A stretch of 53,602 bases of DNA from Myxococcaceae bacterium (GTDB lineage: Bacteria > Myxococcota > Myxococcia > Myxococcales > Myxococcaceae): contig JAFGNZ010000082.1 of assembly GCA_016926755.1 (NCBI GenBank), positions 1-53,602 on the forward strand, read 5' to 3'. Each line of letters opens with the position of its first letter. The stretch's first letter is position 1. The notes under the pieces were generated by a model. The model was not told the DNA's origin. It did not search any database and was given only the letters and a program-made list of their open reading frames with translations. Positions 18,064 to 28,057 of the stretch are shown piece after piece. The position numbers were made by a program, and so were the translations under genes.

Positions 18064-20580
18064 ATGGCCTCGAATCCGACGACTTCGCCTGGCTGGAGGG
18101 GACGCCTGGAGCAGCGGCTCGGCGCGCTGGCCGTCTACAACTACCGGTGGCCCACGGCGGCGCTCGCGGTGGCGCTGGCGCTCAGCCTGCTCGGCCTCTT
18201 CTTCGCGCGCGGGCTCTCGCTCGACGCCAACCTGGTGAGCCTGCTGCCTCGCTCCTTCCAGAGCGTGGAGGATCTGCACGAGCTGGAGCAGCGCTTTGGC
18301 GGGCTCGGCTGGGTGGTGGTGGTGGGCGAGGGCGCCGAGCCCGAGGCCCTGCGGCGCTTCGCCGACGACCTGGCGCCTCAGCTGGAGGCGCTGCCGGGCA
18401 TCCGCTTCGTGGAGTCGCGGCGCCCCGGGCGCTTCTTCCAGGAGCACGCGCTCTACTACCTGTCCCTGGAGGATCTCCAGGAGGTGGAGCGGCGGCTGGA
18501 GGCGCGCCTCCGCTGGGAGAAGGCGCGCGCCAACCCGCTCTTCGTCCCGCTGGTGGACGAGCCAGCCCCCTCGCTGGACTTCTCGGATCTGGAGGCGAAG
18601 TACGGCGCGGGCAGCGCGCGCCGGCTGTCCGGCCAGGGTGAGGAGTACTACCTGGATCCGGCCGCGCGCCGCGTCGTGCTGCTGGCCAGGCCTCAGGGCA
18701 TCTCCGCGGACCTGGACTTCTCCCACCGCATCATCTCCGAGGTGGAGCGCCTGCTGGCGGCGCAGGATCTGTCGAAGTACGGGCCGGACTTCCGCGTGGC
18801 CATCACCGGCACCTTCCAGAAGAAGCTGGACCAGGAGCGGCAGATCGGCCGGGACATGGCGGTGGCCTCGGCGGTGGCCGGCGTGCTGCTGCTGCTCTAC
18901 CTCTTCCTCCACTTCCGCAGCGCGCTGGCGGTGGCGGTGGTGCTGGCGCCGGTGGCGCTGGGGCTGGCCTGGACCTACGGGGTGGTGGGGCTGGCCTATG
19001 GGCGGGTGAACCTGCTCACCGGCTTCCTGGGAGCGATCCTCGGCGGCCTGGGCATCGAGCACGGCATCCACCTGCTGGGGCGCTACCTGTACCTGCGTGG
19101 AGAGGGCTGGAAGGCGGAGAAGGCCACTTGCGAGTCCTTCACCCACACGGGCAGCGCGGCGCTCACCTCCGCGCTGGTGGCGGCGCTCACCTTCCTGCTG
19201 CTGGGCACCTCGCGCTTCCGCGCGTTCCGGGAGTTCGGCGTCATCGCCGGCGTGGGCATGCTGCTGATCGTCCTGGCTTATGTGCTGGTGTTGCCGGCGG
19301 TGCTGGGCGTGGCGTCGCGCATGGGGTGGAGGCCGGGGCTGGCGGCCACGGCGCACGAGCGCTCGCCGCTGGGGCGCCTGCTGGTGCGCTGGCGCCGGCC
19401 CTTCACGCTGGTGTCGGGGCTGGTGCTCCTGGGGCTCACGCTGAACATGGGGAGCGTGCGCTTCGACTACGACTTCGACTCGCTGGAGGATCAGCAGCTC
19501 CCCTCGTTCGTGCTGGATCGGCGGGTGAACCAGCTGATCGGCTACTCGCAGACGCCCATGGTGGTGCTGACCAACAGCCCTGCGGAGGAGCACGCGGTGG
19601 TGGAGGAGCTGCGCGCGCGCAAGGAGCGCCTGGGCGAGCGCTCCACGGTGGACTTCGTCGCGTCGCTGGAGACGCTGGTGCCCCAGGAGCAGGCGCACAA
19701 GCAGGAGGTGCTGCGTCGCCTCCAGGGGCTGCTGGAGGACGTGCCCGAGGAGCGGCTCGACGCGCGGCAGCGTGAGCAGCTGGCGGAGCTGCGGGAGCAG
19801 GTGCGCGCGCGGCCCTTCACGCGCGAGGAGCTGCCCGCCGCCGTGCGCCGGCAGTTCCAGGGCCCGCAGGGGCAGAGCGGGTTCGTGCTGGTCTACCCCG
19901 CGGTGAGCCTGGGTGATGGAGAGGCCATCCGCGCCCTGGCGCGCGAGGTGCGCGGAGTCTCCCCCCCCGGAGGGGAGCGCATCGCCGTGGCGGGCGAGCC
20001 GATGGTGCTCGCGGACATCCTGGAGATGGTGACGCGGGAGGTGCCGCTCATCCTCTCCGGCGCCCTGGTGGCGGTGCTGCTGGCCATGTGGGTGACGCTG
20101 GGCAGCCTGCGGCTGGCGCTGCTGTGCCTGATGCCGACGGTGGTGTCCCTGCTGGGGCTGGTGGGGCTGATGCCGCTGCTGAAGATGGAGTTCAACTACC
20201 TCAACATCCTGGTCATCCCGGTGCTGATCGGGACGACGGTGGATGCGGGGGTGCACCTGCTGACGCGGCTGGTGTCGCCGGACAGCGACTTCGTGTCGGT
20301 GTACTCGGAGACGGGGCGGGCCATCTGCGGCGGCCTGCTGACGAGCGCCGTGGGCTTCGGCGCGCTCTTCCTGGCGAACCATCCGGGCCTCTACTCGATC
20401 GGAGCGCTGGCCAACCTGGGCTTCGGGGTGAACCTGCTGGTGATGCTCGTGGCCTTCCCCGCGCTGCTGCTGGCGCTCTCGGAGTGGCGCAGGCGTAGGC
20501 AGCTCCTGCGAAAGGCCCACGCCAAGGACGCGGCCCCGTCCCACCCGCCGCCCCCCGGTGACGTGACGCCCGTCCGCTGA
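18064..20580 (+). CDS. RND superfamily (MMPL/COG1033-type) exporter, copy 2
   Basis: This 838-residue protein is clearly paralogous to the exporter encoded divergently at 15161-17626. The two share, in order, NLVSLLPRSFQSVEDL against NADLVGLLPKSFPSVQDL, FFQEHALYYLSLEDLQEVERRLEARLRWEK against its counterpart, and DLSKYGPDFRVAITGTFQKK. The helices LLTGFLGAILGGLGIEHGIHLLGRY, and VIPVLIGTTVDAGVHLLTR near the end, also match. The domain layout is the same: two repeats of a periplasmic domain plus a helix bundle, 12 helices in total. The C-terminal tail after the last helix is basic, then proline-rich. The ATG at 18064 is chosen because it opens the conserved N-terminus; the longer frame has no homologous extension. 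Probably pumps a hydrophobic or lipid substrate (inference). A small lipoprotein gene follows 108 bases downstream. Confidence 0.88.
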   Translation: MASNPTTSPGWRGRLEQRLGALAVYNYRWPTAALAVALALSLLGLFFARGLSLDANLVSLLPRSFQSVEDLHELEQRFGGLGWVVVVGEGAEPEALRRFADDLAPQLEALPGIRFVESRRPGRFFQEHALYYLSLEDLQEVERRLEARLRWEKARANPLFVPLVDEPAPSLDFSDLEAKYGAGSARRLSGQGEEYYLDPAARRVVLLARPQGISADLDFSHRIISEVERLLAAQDLSKYGPDFRVAITGTFQKKLDQERQIGRDMAVASAVAGVLLLLYLFLHFRSALAVAVVLAPVALGLAWTYGVVGLAYGRVNLLTGFLGAILGGLGIEHGIHLLGRYLYLRGEGWKAEKATCESFTHTGSAALTSALVAALTFLLLGTSRFRAFREFGVIAGVGMLLIVLAYVLVLPAVLGVASRMGWRPGLAATAHERSPLGRLLVRWRRPFTLVSGLVLLGLTLNMGSVRFDYDFDSLEDQQLPSFVLDRRVNQLIGYSQTPMVVLTNSPAEEHAVVEELRARKERLGERSTVDFVASLETLVPQEQAHKQEVLRRLQGLLEDVPEERLDARQREQLAELREQVRARPFTREELPAAVRRQFQGPQGQSGFVLVYPAVSLGDGEAIRALAREVRGVSPPGGERIAVAGEPMVLADILEMVTREVPLILSGALVAVLLAMWVTLGSLRLALLCLMPTVVSLLGLVGLMPLLKMEFNYLNILVIPVLIGTTVDAGVHLLTRLVSPDSDFVSVYSETGRAICGGLLTSAVGFGALFLANHPGLYSIGALANLGFGVNLLVMLVAFPALLLALSEWRRRRQLLRKAHAKDAAPSHPPPPGDVTPVR

Positions 20581-20688
20581 TCGGGGGTCGCCCGTGGAGC
20601 GTGCTGCCTTTCGAGCGTTCCCTGCAGGCACGCACCCGACTGTCCACGTTCCCGGCCAGCAGCAGAACGCACGAAAGAGAGAACCATC

Positions 20689-21156
20689 ATGAAGATCTCC
20701 AAGACACAGTTCCTGGTCGCCGGTCTGCTCGCGGGCACGCTGACATTCGTGGGCTGTAAGTCGGACAAGTCGGGCGAGACCCCGCCAGGGACCGACGCCA
20801 CGCAGGACACCGGCACCCCGACGGGTGAGCAGCCCACCGAGGGCACGAGCACGCCCCCCGAGGGCACGGGCACGGAACCCGGCACGGGGGGCAGCGGCAG
20901 CGAGACCAAGCCATCGGATGACAACCTGCGCATGCCCGAGGAGGACCCGATGCGCACGCGCGACGAAGAGAGCGCCCGGGAAGCCGAGAGCGAGCCGGGC
21001 GTGCACGATCCCGCCACCGGCGGCACCGGCGGCTCTGGCTTCCCCGAGGATGACACCATGGACGAGGGCGACCTGAACGAGGGCGGCAACGCCGACGAAG
21101 ACTTCCGCGTCCCCGACTCGCCCGCGGACACGATCCCCGAGGAGCAGCTGAAGTAA
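20689..21156 (+). CDS. small acidic lipoprotein
   Basis: This 155-residue predicted lipoprotein has a short basic start, a hydrophobic stretch and the lipobox FVGC near residues 20-23. The mature part has low complexity: Thr/Gly/Pro-rich at first (GTDATQDTGTPTGEQPTEGTST) and strongly acidic later (MPEEDPMRTRDEESAREAESE, EDDTMDEGDLNEGG). It is likely disordered. No catalytic motif is visible. AGAGA lies just before the ATG. It follows the RND exporter on the same strand and might be expressed with it. Function unknown. Confidence 0.75.
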   Translation: MKISKTQFLVAGLLAGTLTFVGCKSDKSGETPPGTDATQDTGTPTGEQPTEGTSTPPEGTGTEPGTGGSGSETKPSDDNLRMPEEDPMRTRDEESAREAESEPGVHDPATGGTGGSGFPEDDTMDEGDLNEGGNADEDFRVPDSPADTIPEEQLK

Positions 21157-21185
21157 CGAGGGCCAGTTCCCCAGGCAGCCACACG

Positions 21186-21209
21186 GCGCCCGCGCACCCG
21201 CGCGGGCGC
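21186..21209 (+). terminator. GC hairpin after the acidic lipoprotein gene
   Basis: Arms gcgcccgcg (21186-21194) and cgcgggcgc (21201-21209) form a perfect 9-bp stem with a 6-base loop. It lies 30 bases after the lipoprotein stop and is followed by a weak T run (gctttcc). Probably a terminator. Confidence 0.6.
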
Positions 21210-21270
21210 TGCGCTTTCCGGGCATGTGTTACACAGAGGCAGCGAAGACCTCCAACCCCCACCTGCCCCC

Positions 21271-22986
21271 ATGAAACAGTACGAGAAGAAGTACGACGCG
21301 AACGGCCGTCCCTACCTCGAGACCGCCCTGTCAGGGCTGGTGCTCACCCGCCTGCCGCTGCTCAACAAGGTCACCTCCTTCACCCTGGAGGAGCGCCGGG
21401 AGTTCGGGCTGCTGGGCATGCTGCCCACGCACGTGTCCACGCTGGAGGAGCAGGTCTCGCGCTCGTACGCGAACTTCAAGAGCTTCCGCTCGGATCTGGA
21501 GAAGCACGTCTTCCTGCGCGCGCTGCAGGACCGCAGCGAGGTGCTCTTCTACGCGCTGATCGATCGGCACATCGAGGAGATGATGCCCATCATCTACACG
21601 CCCACGGTGGCGCAGGCGGTGGAGCAGTTCAGCCGCATCTACCGCTACCCGCGCGGGCTGGTGGTGAACCCGGAGAACATCGACCAGATCGACGCGCTGC
21701 TGGAGAACACGCCCTTCCCGGACGTGCAGCTGATCGTCGCCACGGACAACGAGGGCGTCCTCGGCATCGGCGATCAGGGCTTCGGCGGCCTGGCCATCTG
21801 CATCGGCAAGCTGTCGCTCTACACGGCGGCGGCGGGCATCGACCCGGCCGTCACGCTGCCGGTGGAGCTGGACGTGGGCACGAACCGGAAGGATCTGCTG
21901 GAGGATCCGCTCTACCTGGGCGTGAAGCGGCCCCGCATGGAGGGCCAGGAGTACAACGACTTCATCCACCGCTTCGTCACGGCGCTGCAGCGCCGCTTCC
22001 CGAACGTGCTGCTGCAGTGGGAGGACTTCAGCAAGCAGAAGGCGTTCGACGTGCTGGACCGGTACCGGGACGTGCTGCCCTCGCTGAATGACGACGTCCA
22101 GGGCACGGGCGCGGTGGTGCTGGCGGGGCTGCTGGCCGCCTCGCGCCACAGCCAGCAGGATCTCTCGCAGCAGACGTTCCTGGTCCACGGCGCGGGTGCG
22201 GGGGGCGTGGGCGTGGCGCGGCAGATCGCCCGGGGGCTGCAGCTGCAGGGGCTCTCGGCGGAGCAGGCGCGGCAGCGCATCTTCCTGATCGACTCCAAGG
22301 GGCTCATCCTGAAGGACCGGCGAGGGCTGGAGCCGTACAAGCTGGAGTTCGCGCACGAGCCCTCGCGCGTGGCGGGCTGGAAGCTGCAGGGCGCCATCCC
22401 GAGCCTGCTGGAGACGGTGAAGGAGGCGAAGGTGTCGGTGCTGCTGGGGCTGTCCGGCCAGCGCGGGGCCTTCAGCGAGGAGGTGGTGCGCGCGGTGGCG
22501 GCCCACTCGCCGTACCCGGTGGTGTTCGCGCTGTCCAACCCCACGGCCAACAGCGAGGCGGTGCCCGCGGACATCTGCCGCTGGACGGAGGGGCGGGCGC
22601 TGGTGGCCACGGGCAGCCCCTTCGAGGATGTGAGCTGGAACGGGGTGGCGCACCCGGTGGGCCAGGGCAACAACGCCTTCATCTTCCCGGGGCTGGGGAT
22701 GGGGGTGCTGACGTGCCGGGCGCGGCGGGTGACGGATGGGATGCTGACGGCGGCGGCGCTGGCGCTCTCCGAGTTCGTGGACAAGGGGCGCCTGGCGCAG
22801 GGCGGCCTGTTCCCGCGGATGGACAAGATCCGGGTGGCGAGCAAGCAGGTGGCGGTGGCGGTCATCCGGCAGGCCCAGAAGGAGGGCGTGGTGACGGAGA
22901 CGCTGCCGGAGGACCTGGAGGCGCACCTCGAGTCACGCATGTGGCGCCCCGAGTTCCTCCCCATCCGCAAGGCGCGCGGCGGCTGA
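21271..22986 (+). CDS. maeA: NAD-dependent malic enzyme
   Basis: This 571-residue cytoplasmic enzyme oxidatively decarboxylates malate to pyruvate and CO2. It has the length and layout of the bacterial large-type (SfcA/MaeA) malic enzymes. The N-terminal malic domain contains LLGMLPTHVSTLEEQVSR, IIYTPTVAQAVEQFSRIYRYPRGL and a TDNEGVLGIGDQGFGG motif that includes metal and substrate ligands. VLLQWEDFSKQKAFDVLDRYRD and NDDVQGTGAVVLAGLLAA follow. The NAD-binding domain has the GAGAGGVGVARQI dinucleotide-binding loop, and ALSNPTANSE comes later. The ATG at 21271 opens the family's usual N-terminus. Preference for NAD rather than NADP is inferred from family type and not proven by a residue. The gene seems to be a single transcription unit. 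Confidence 0.95.
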   Translation: MKQYEKKYDANGRPYLETALSGLVLTRLPLLNKVTSFTLEERREFGLLGMLPTHVSTLEEQVSRSYANFKSFRSDLEKHVFLRALQDRSEVLFYALIDRHIEEMMPIIYTPTVAQAVEQFSRIYRYPRGLVVNPENIDQIDALLENTPFPDVQLIVATDNEGVLGIGDQGFGGLAICIGKLSLYTAAAGIDPAVTLPVELDVGTNRKDLLEDPLYLGVKRPRMEGQEYNDFIHRFVTALQRRFPNVLLQWEDFSKQKAFDVLDRYRDVLPSLNDDVQGTGAVVLAGLLAASRHSQQDLSQQTFLVHGAGAGGVGVARQIARGLQLQGLSAEQARQRIFLIDSKGLILKDRRGLEPYKLEFAHEPSRVAGWKLQGAIPSLLETVKEAKVSVLLGLSGQRGAFSEEVVRAVAAHSPYPVVFALSNPTANSEAVPADICRWTEGRALVATGSPFEDVSWNGVAHPVGQGNNAFIFPGLGMGVLTCRARRVTDGMLTAAALALSEFVDKGRLAQGGLFPRMDKIRVASKQVAVAVIRQAQKEGVVTETLPEDLEAHLESRMWRPEFLPIRKARGG

Positions 22987-23007
22987 GCGCCGCCGAGCAC
23001 GAGCACG

Positions 23008-23049
23008 AAAAACCCGCGCGCCAGCCCCCGAGGGGAACCGGCGCGCGGG
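23008..23049 (-). terminator. intrinsic terminator for the DUF4142 gene
   Basis: A perfect 10-bp stem, cccgcgcgcc (23013-23022) with ggcgcgcggg (23040-23049), has a 17-base loop. Read on the minus strand it is followed directly by TTTTT (complement of 23008-23012). This is a textbook rho-independent terminator for the gene ending at 23066. It may also stop read-through from the malic enzyme gene on the other strand. Confidence 0.85.
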
Positions 23050-23065
23050 GAGAGACGAGGCGCCG

Positions 23066-23833
23066 CTAGTACTTCTTCTTGCTGCCCGGATCCATCGTGT
23101 TCCTGTCGCCGGTGTCCATCTGCCCCTTGTCCTCGGCACCCGCGCCGCCGGTGCCCATGTCGTGCTCCATGTGCTGGTTCATGTCACCCGCGCCGCCGAC
23201 CCCCATGGTCGCGCCAGGGCCGATCCGGCCGAGCAGCGTGTGGGCCTGCTGCCGGTGCCGGGTGATGGCCTGCGCGTGCAGCTGGAGCACCGGGGAGATC
23301 TCCGCGCTGGTGAGGTGCTGCTGGCCCGCCAGCACCTTGCCGAGCGCCAGGTCGTGATCACCCACCATGTGCGCCAGGAAGTCCGCGTCGAACGGCTGGC
23401 CCTTGAGCACCTGGAGCTTCTCGACCGCCGCCTTCTGGGCCGCCATCGACTTGCGCTCCACGTCGTTCATCGGCCTGGGCGTGCCCACCCTGAGGTTCTT
23501 GCTCTGCGCGTAGGACATCAGCCGCTGGTCCGCCGCGGTGTGGTCCCTCACCAGCATCTCACCGTAGGACTTCACGTCCTGGCTCTGGGCGTTCCGCTGC
23601 GCTATCTGGCCGAGCTTGATCTCCGTCTGGTTGATCTCGTGCAGCCGCTCGAGGAAGGCCCTCTCGTCAGCAGGCACCTTGAACCCCATGTGCTCGATCA
23701 TGCCCTCCTTGGGCACGGGCCTGCGGGCCTGCGTCGTCTGGCCCGGCGTGGTCTCCTGGGCGCCCTGCGCCAATGCGGCACTGCCGACCACCAGCGAACC
23801 AGCGAGGACGAGTCTCTGGATCATGCGCTTCAT
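23066..23833 (-). CDS. secreted DUF4142 protein
   Basis: This 255-residue exported protein has a Sec signal peptide (RLVLAGSLVVGSAALAQ). The central part (about 55-210) is the DUF4142 four-helix, ferritin-like fold: FLERLHEINQTEIKLGQIAQRNAQSQDVKSYGEMLVRDHTAADQRL, later FLAHMVGDHDLALGKV, and ISPVLQLHAQAITRHRQQA. The repeated E/H-x2-H motifs in these helices could bind metal, but the family has no established activity. The last 45 residues are Gly/Met/His-rich (GDMNQHMEHDMGTGG) and end in KKKY. GGGAGAGC precedes the ATG. Many DUF4142 proteins accompany stress or envelope functions (general knowledge). The next upstream gene on the same strand is another secreted protein. Confidence 0.88.
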   Translation of the reverse strand: MKRMIQRLVLAGSLVVGSAALAQGAQETTPGQTTQARRPVPKEGMIEHMGFKVPADERAFLERLHEINQTEIKLGQIAQRNAQSQDVKSYGEMLVRDHTAADQRLMSYAQSKNLRVGTPRPMNDVERKSMAAQKAAVEKLQVLKGQPFDADFLAHMVGDHDLALGKVLAGQQHLTSAEISPVLQLHAQAITRHRQQAHTLLGRIGPGATMGVGGAGDMNQHMEHDMGTGGAGAEDKGQMDTGDRNTMDPGSKKKY

Positions 23834-23958
23834 GTGCTGCTCTCCCTTCGTTGAATGACCGCTGGGTGAGGCCCCCATGAGCTCCCCCTTCACGGTCGAT
23901 GAAAAACGGGTGCGCACCGCGGCGCTGTCCGGCAGGCAAGCGCTGCCGCCACCGCGCG

Positions 23959-24789
23959 CTACCGGCCACCGCGCCGGAGCACGTCGATCTGCGTGGCGTA
24001 GGTGTCTCCTGAGATGAGATCGAACGAGGCGCGGACCTCGCTCCCCTCGGGGATGCCCGTCACGGGGATGCGCCGCTCGCCTCGCCTGGCGCGGGTATCC
24101 TCGGTGACTCGCAGGACATAGGGCTCGCCCGTCTCGTAGTCGATGACCTCGATGGCCTTCCTGGAGACGCTGCGCACGCGGCCCTCGAAGATGGCGCTCG
24201 CCACGGGGGTGTTCTCCAGCGCCTCCTGCCCGCCAGCACCACCAGTCCCCTCACCACGGACCTCCCTCGCGTTCTCCAGCTCTGTCCGGAGCCGATCCAC
24301 CTCTGCTTGCAGTCGCGCGATCTCCGCTCGGGCCGCCTCCGGAGTGAGCACCGCCGCGGCGCCACCCGGCGGCGAAGTTCCCGTCGTGCCGGTGCCCTGA
24401 TTCACGGGCTCAGAGAAGGTCTGTCCCGGCCGCGTGGCCGCGCCGGGGGCCTGAGCTCCCTGGAGGGTACCCGCGCCGCCCGCGCCGCCCGCCTGTCCGC
24501 CAGCACCCTCGGTACCCAGGGACTGCCCCTGGACCGAGAACGAGCCCGACGTGGGCGGCCCCCCTTGCGCCGCTCCCCCAATCGCTCCCGCTCCCTGCTG
24601 CGTGCCGGTCGTGGCCGCGCCACCGCCCTGCGTGTCTCCCGGAGCTCCCTGTCCGCCCGCCCCCGCAGGAGCCGCGGCCCCTCCGGCGGCCCCTCCGGAG
24701 CCCCCTGCTCCGCCGCCCTGCTGGGCGTGGCTCGACAACGACACGCTGAAGGTGACCGCCAGCGCGGCTGCCAGGATGACGTTTCGCAT
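23959..24789 (-). CDS. secreted Gly/Ala-rich protein with C-terminal beta domain
   Basis: This 276-residue exported protein has a clean signal peptide (VILAAALAVTFSVSLSSHAQ). Residues 22-150 are low-complexity Gly/Ala/Gln/Thr-rich and probably disordered. A short coiled coil follows (AARAEIARLQAEVDRLRTELENAREV, about 154-179). The last 75 residues form a compact beta-rich domain (IFEGRVRSVSRKAIEVIDYETGEPYVLRVTEDTRAR...IPEGSEVRASFDL), similar in feel to OB-like or DUF5666-type domains. The function is unknown. It lies upstream of the DUF4142 gene on the same strand (125 bases between them) and is divergent from glgX. Confidence 0.75.
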   Translation of the reverse strand: MRNVILAAALAVTFSVSLSSHAQQGGGAGGSGGAAGGAAAPAGAGGQGAPGDTQGGGAATTGTQQGAGAIGGAAQGGPPTSGSFSVQGQSLGTEGAGGQAGGAGGAGTLQGAQAPGAATRPGQTFSEPVNQGTGTTGTSPPGGAAAVLTPEAARAEIARLQAEVDRLRTELENAREVRGEGTGGAGGQEALENTPVASAIFEGRVRSVSRKAIEVIDYETGEPYVLRVTEDTRARRGERRIPVTGIPEGSEVRASFDLISGDTYATQIDVLRRGGR

Positions 24790-25041
24790 CGGCTCGGCTC
24801 CTCTCCCTTTCCGCGAAAGAGAAGGTGGGTTGCCTGCATCACGAGACCAAGGGGCGCGGGAGGTGCGCGCCGCACGCCCGCCCGCTGGAGAGCCGCCCCT
24901 GCGAGCATGGGACACCTGCTCCCGGCCACCTCCCGTGTCGAGTGCGCCACAGTGTCAACCCGCCCGCCACACACCTTGTACCCAAGGGAGCAAGCTCCCA
25001 GCTTCGGCGGACACGAGATAGCCGAGAGGGACGGACGGGCG

Positions 25042-27180
<2,139 letters not shown>

Positions 27181-27194
27181 GGCCCGCAAAGACC

Positions 27195-27229
27195 GCGGGC
27201 CGGCTCCCAGGGGGTAAGAGCCGGCCCGC
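27195..27229. terminator. perfect 12-bp hairpin after glgX
   Basis: Arms gcgggccggctc (27195-27206) and gagccggcccgc (27218-27229) are exactly complementary around an 11-base loop, 15 bases after the glgX stop. Only a weak T-run follows on the plus strand. The hairpin is symmetrical and could stop transcription from either side. Confidence 0.75.
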
Positions 27230-27237
27230 TTGGCGCC

Positions 27238-27272
27238 TCAGGAGACTGCCGGGATGGGGGTCCCGCTCCTGA
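27238..27272. other. second, bulged hairpin and AT-rich stretch between glgX and carbonic anhydrase gene
   Basis: An outer stem tcaggag (27238-27244) with ctcctga (27266-27272) and an inner stem cggga (27250-27254) with tcccg (27261-27265) are joined by a 5-base bulge; the apical loop is tggggg. This follows the glgX hairpin by only nine bases. Beyond it, about 27345-27426 is unusually AT-rich for this genome (for example acaatcaaagctattcctg). It could hold a promoter reading on the minus strand back across the hairpins, or simply be spacer. I cannot tell whether a small RNA is made. Confidence 0.35.
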
Positions 27273-27426
27273 AGCTAGTTGACACCCACTGCCGACCAGA
27301 CCGCCGCCCCGGGTGTTCGCTCCCGAGACGGCGACACACCCTCCTTCTAACAATCAAAGCTATTCCTGTAAAGCGAGAATTCAATACAACCCGATTAATA
27401 CGTATCTAACCGGGACTTACACGTCT

Positions 27427-28041
27427 TCAGATCTCGAAGAAGTCCACCTCGCCGCTCTCCAGGCTGTACTCCGCGCCGACGACGCGCAGGCCCTGCTCGA
27501 GCACCATCCGCTCGAGGATGCTCGAGCCGTGCCGCAGGTGGTTCACCGAGGCCCGGACGTTGGCGCGCACCGCCGCGTGGATCAGCCGCGCCCTGTCCCG
27601 CGCCAGCTCGGTGTGCACCAGCCCCTCGATGGCGGGCCGGACACGGTCCACGATGGAGCGCTGGTTGGGCGAGCTCGGGGCGTGCGGATCCTCGATGGCC
27701 TCGAGCGCCGCGTCGATGGCGCCGCAGAAGGTGTGGCCCATCACCACCACCAGGCGGGAGCTGAAGCGCTCGGCGGCGAACTCGACGCTGCCGACCTGGG
27801 AGGGGGCGACGATGTTGCCCGCGACGCGGATGACGAACAGATCCCCCAGGCCCTGATCGAAGACGAGCTCCGCGGGCACTCGCGAGTCCGAGCAGCCGAG
27901 GACGATGGCGAAGGGGCTCTGGCCCTTCACCAGCTCGCCGCGCTTGAGCTGGCTCATCATCACCTCCGCGCTCCGGAGGTGGTTGACGAACCGCCGGTTT
28001 CCCTCCTTCAACAGCTCCAGGGCCTCCTGTGCGCTCTTCAT
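27427..28041 (-). CDS. beta-class carbonic anhydrase
   Basis: This 204-residue cytoplasmic zinc enzyme interconverts CO2 and bicarbonate. The zinc ligands and active-site dyad are all visible: C50 and D52-x-R54 in GCSDSRVPAE, and H103 and C106 in MGHTFCGA. IRVAGNIV at 71-78 is the usual next motif. The length is normal for the family. There is no signal peptide, unlike some periplasmic relatives. The gene begins 16 bases after the sugar dehydrogenase gene on the same strand, so the two are likely to share a transcript, though a functional link is not obvious. Confidence 0.95.
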   Translation of the reverse strand: MKSAQEALELLKEGNRRFVNHLRSAEVMMSQLKRGELVKGQSPFAIVLGCSDSRVPAELVFDQGLGDLFVIRVAGNIVAPSQVGSVEFAAERFSSRLVVVMGHTFCGAIDAALEAIEDPHAPSSPNQRSIVDRVRPAIEGLVHTELARDRARLIHAAVRANVRASVNHLRHGSSILERMVLEQGLRVVGAEYSLESGEVDFFEI

Positions 28042-28057
28042 GGCGCAGCGCTCTACC

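Noticed and set aside
17965-21225. Long antisense frame opposite the second RND exporter
   Set aside because: Composition is low-complexity (Arg/Gln/His/Ala) and no fold is recognisable; it spans the stop and intergenic region of real genes. A GC-skew artefact.
27230-27353. Small minus-strand ORF behind an AGAAGGAGGG sequence in the gap after glgX
   Set aside because: The peptide (about 34 residues) has low-complexity content and no homology I can recognise; a structured non-coding element is at least as likely.
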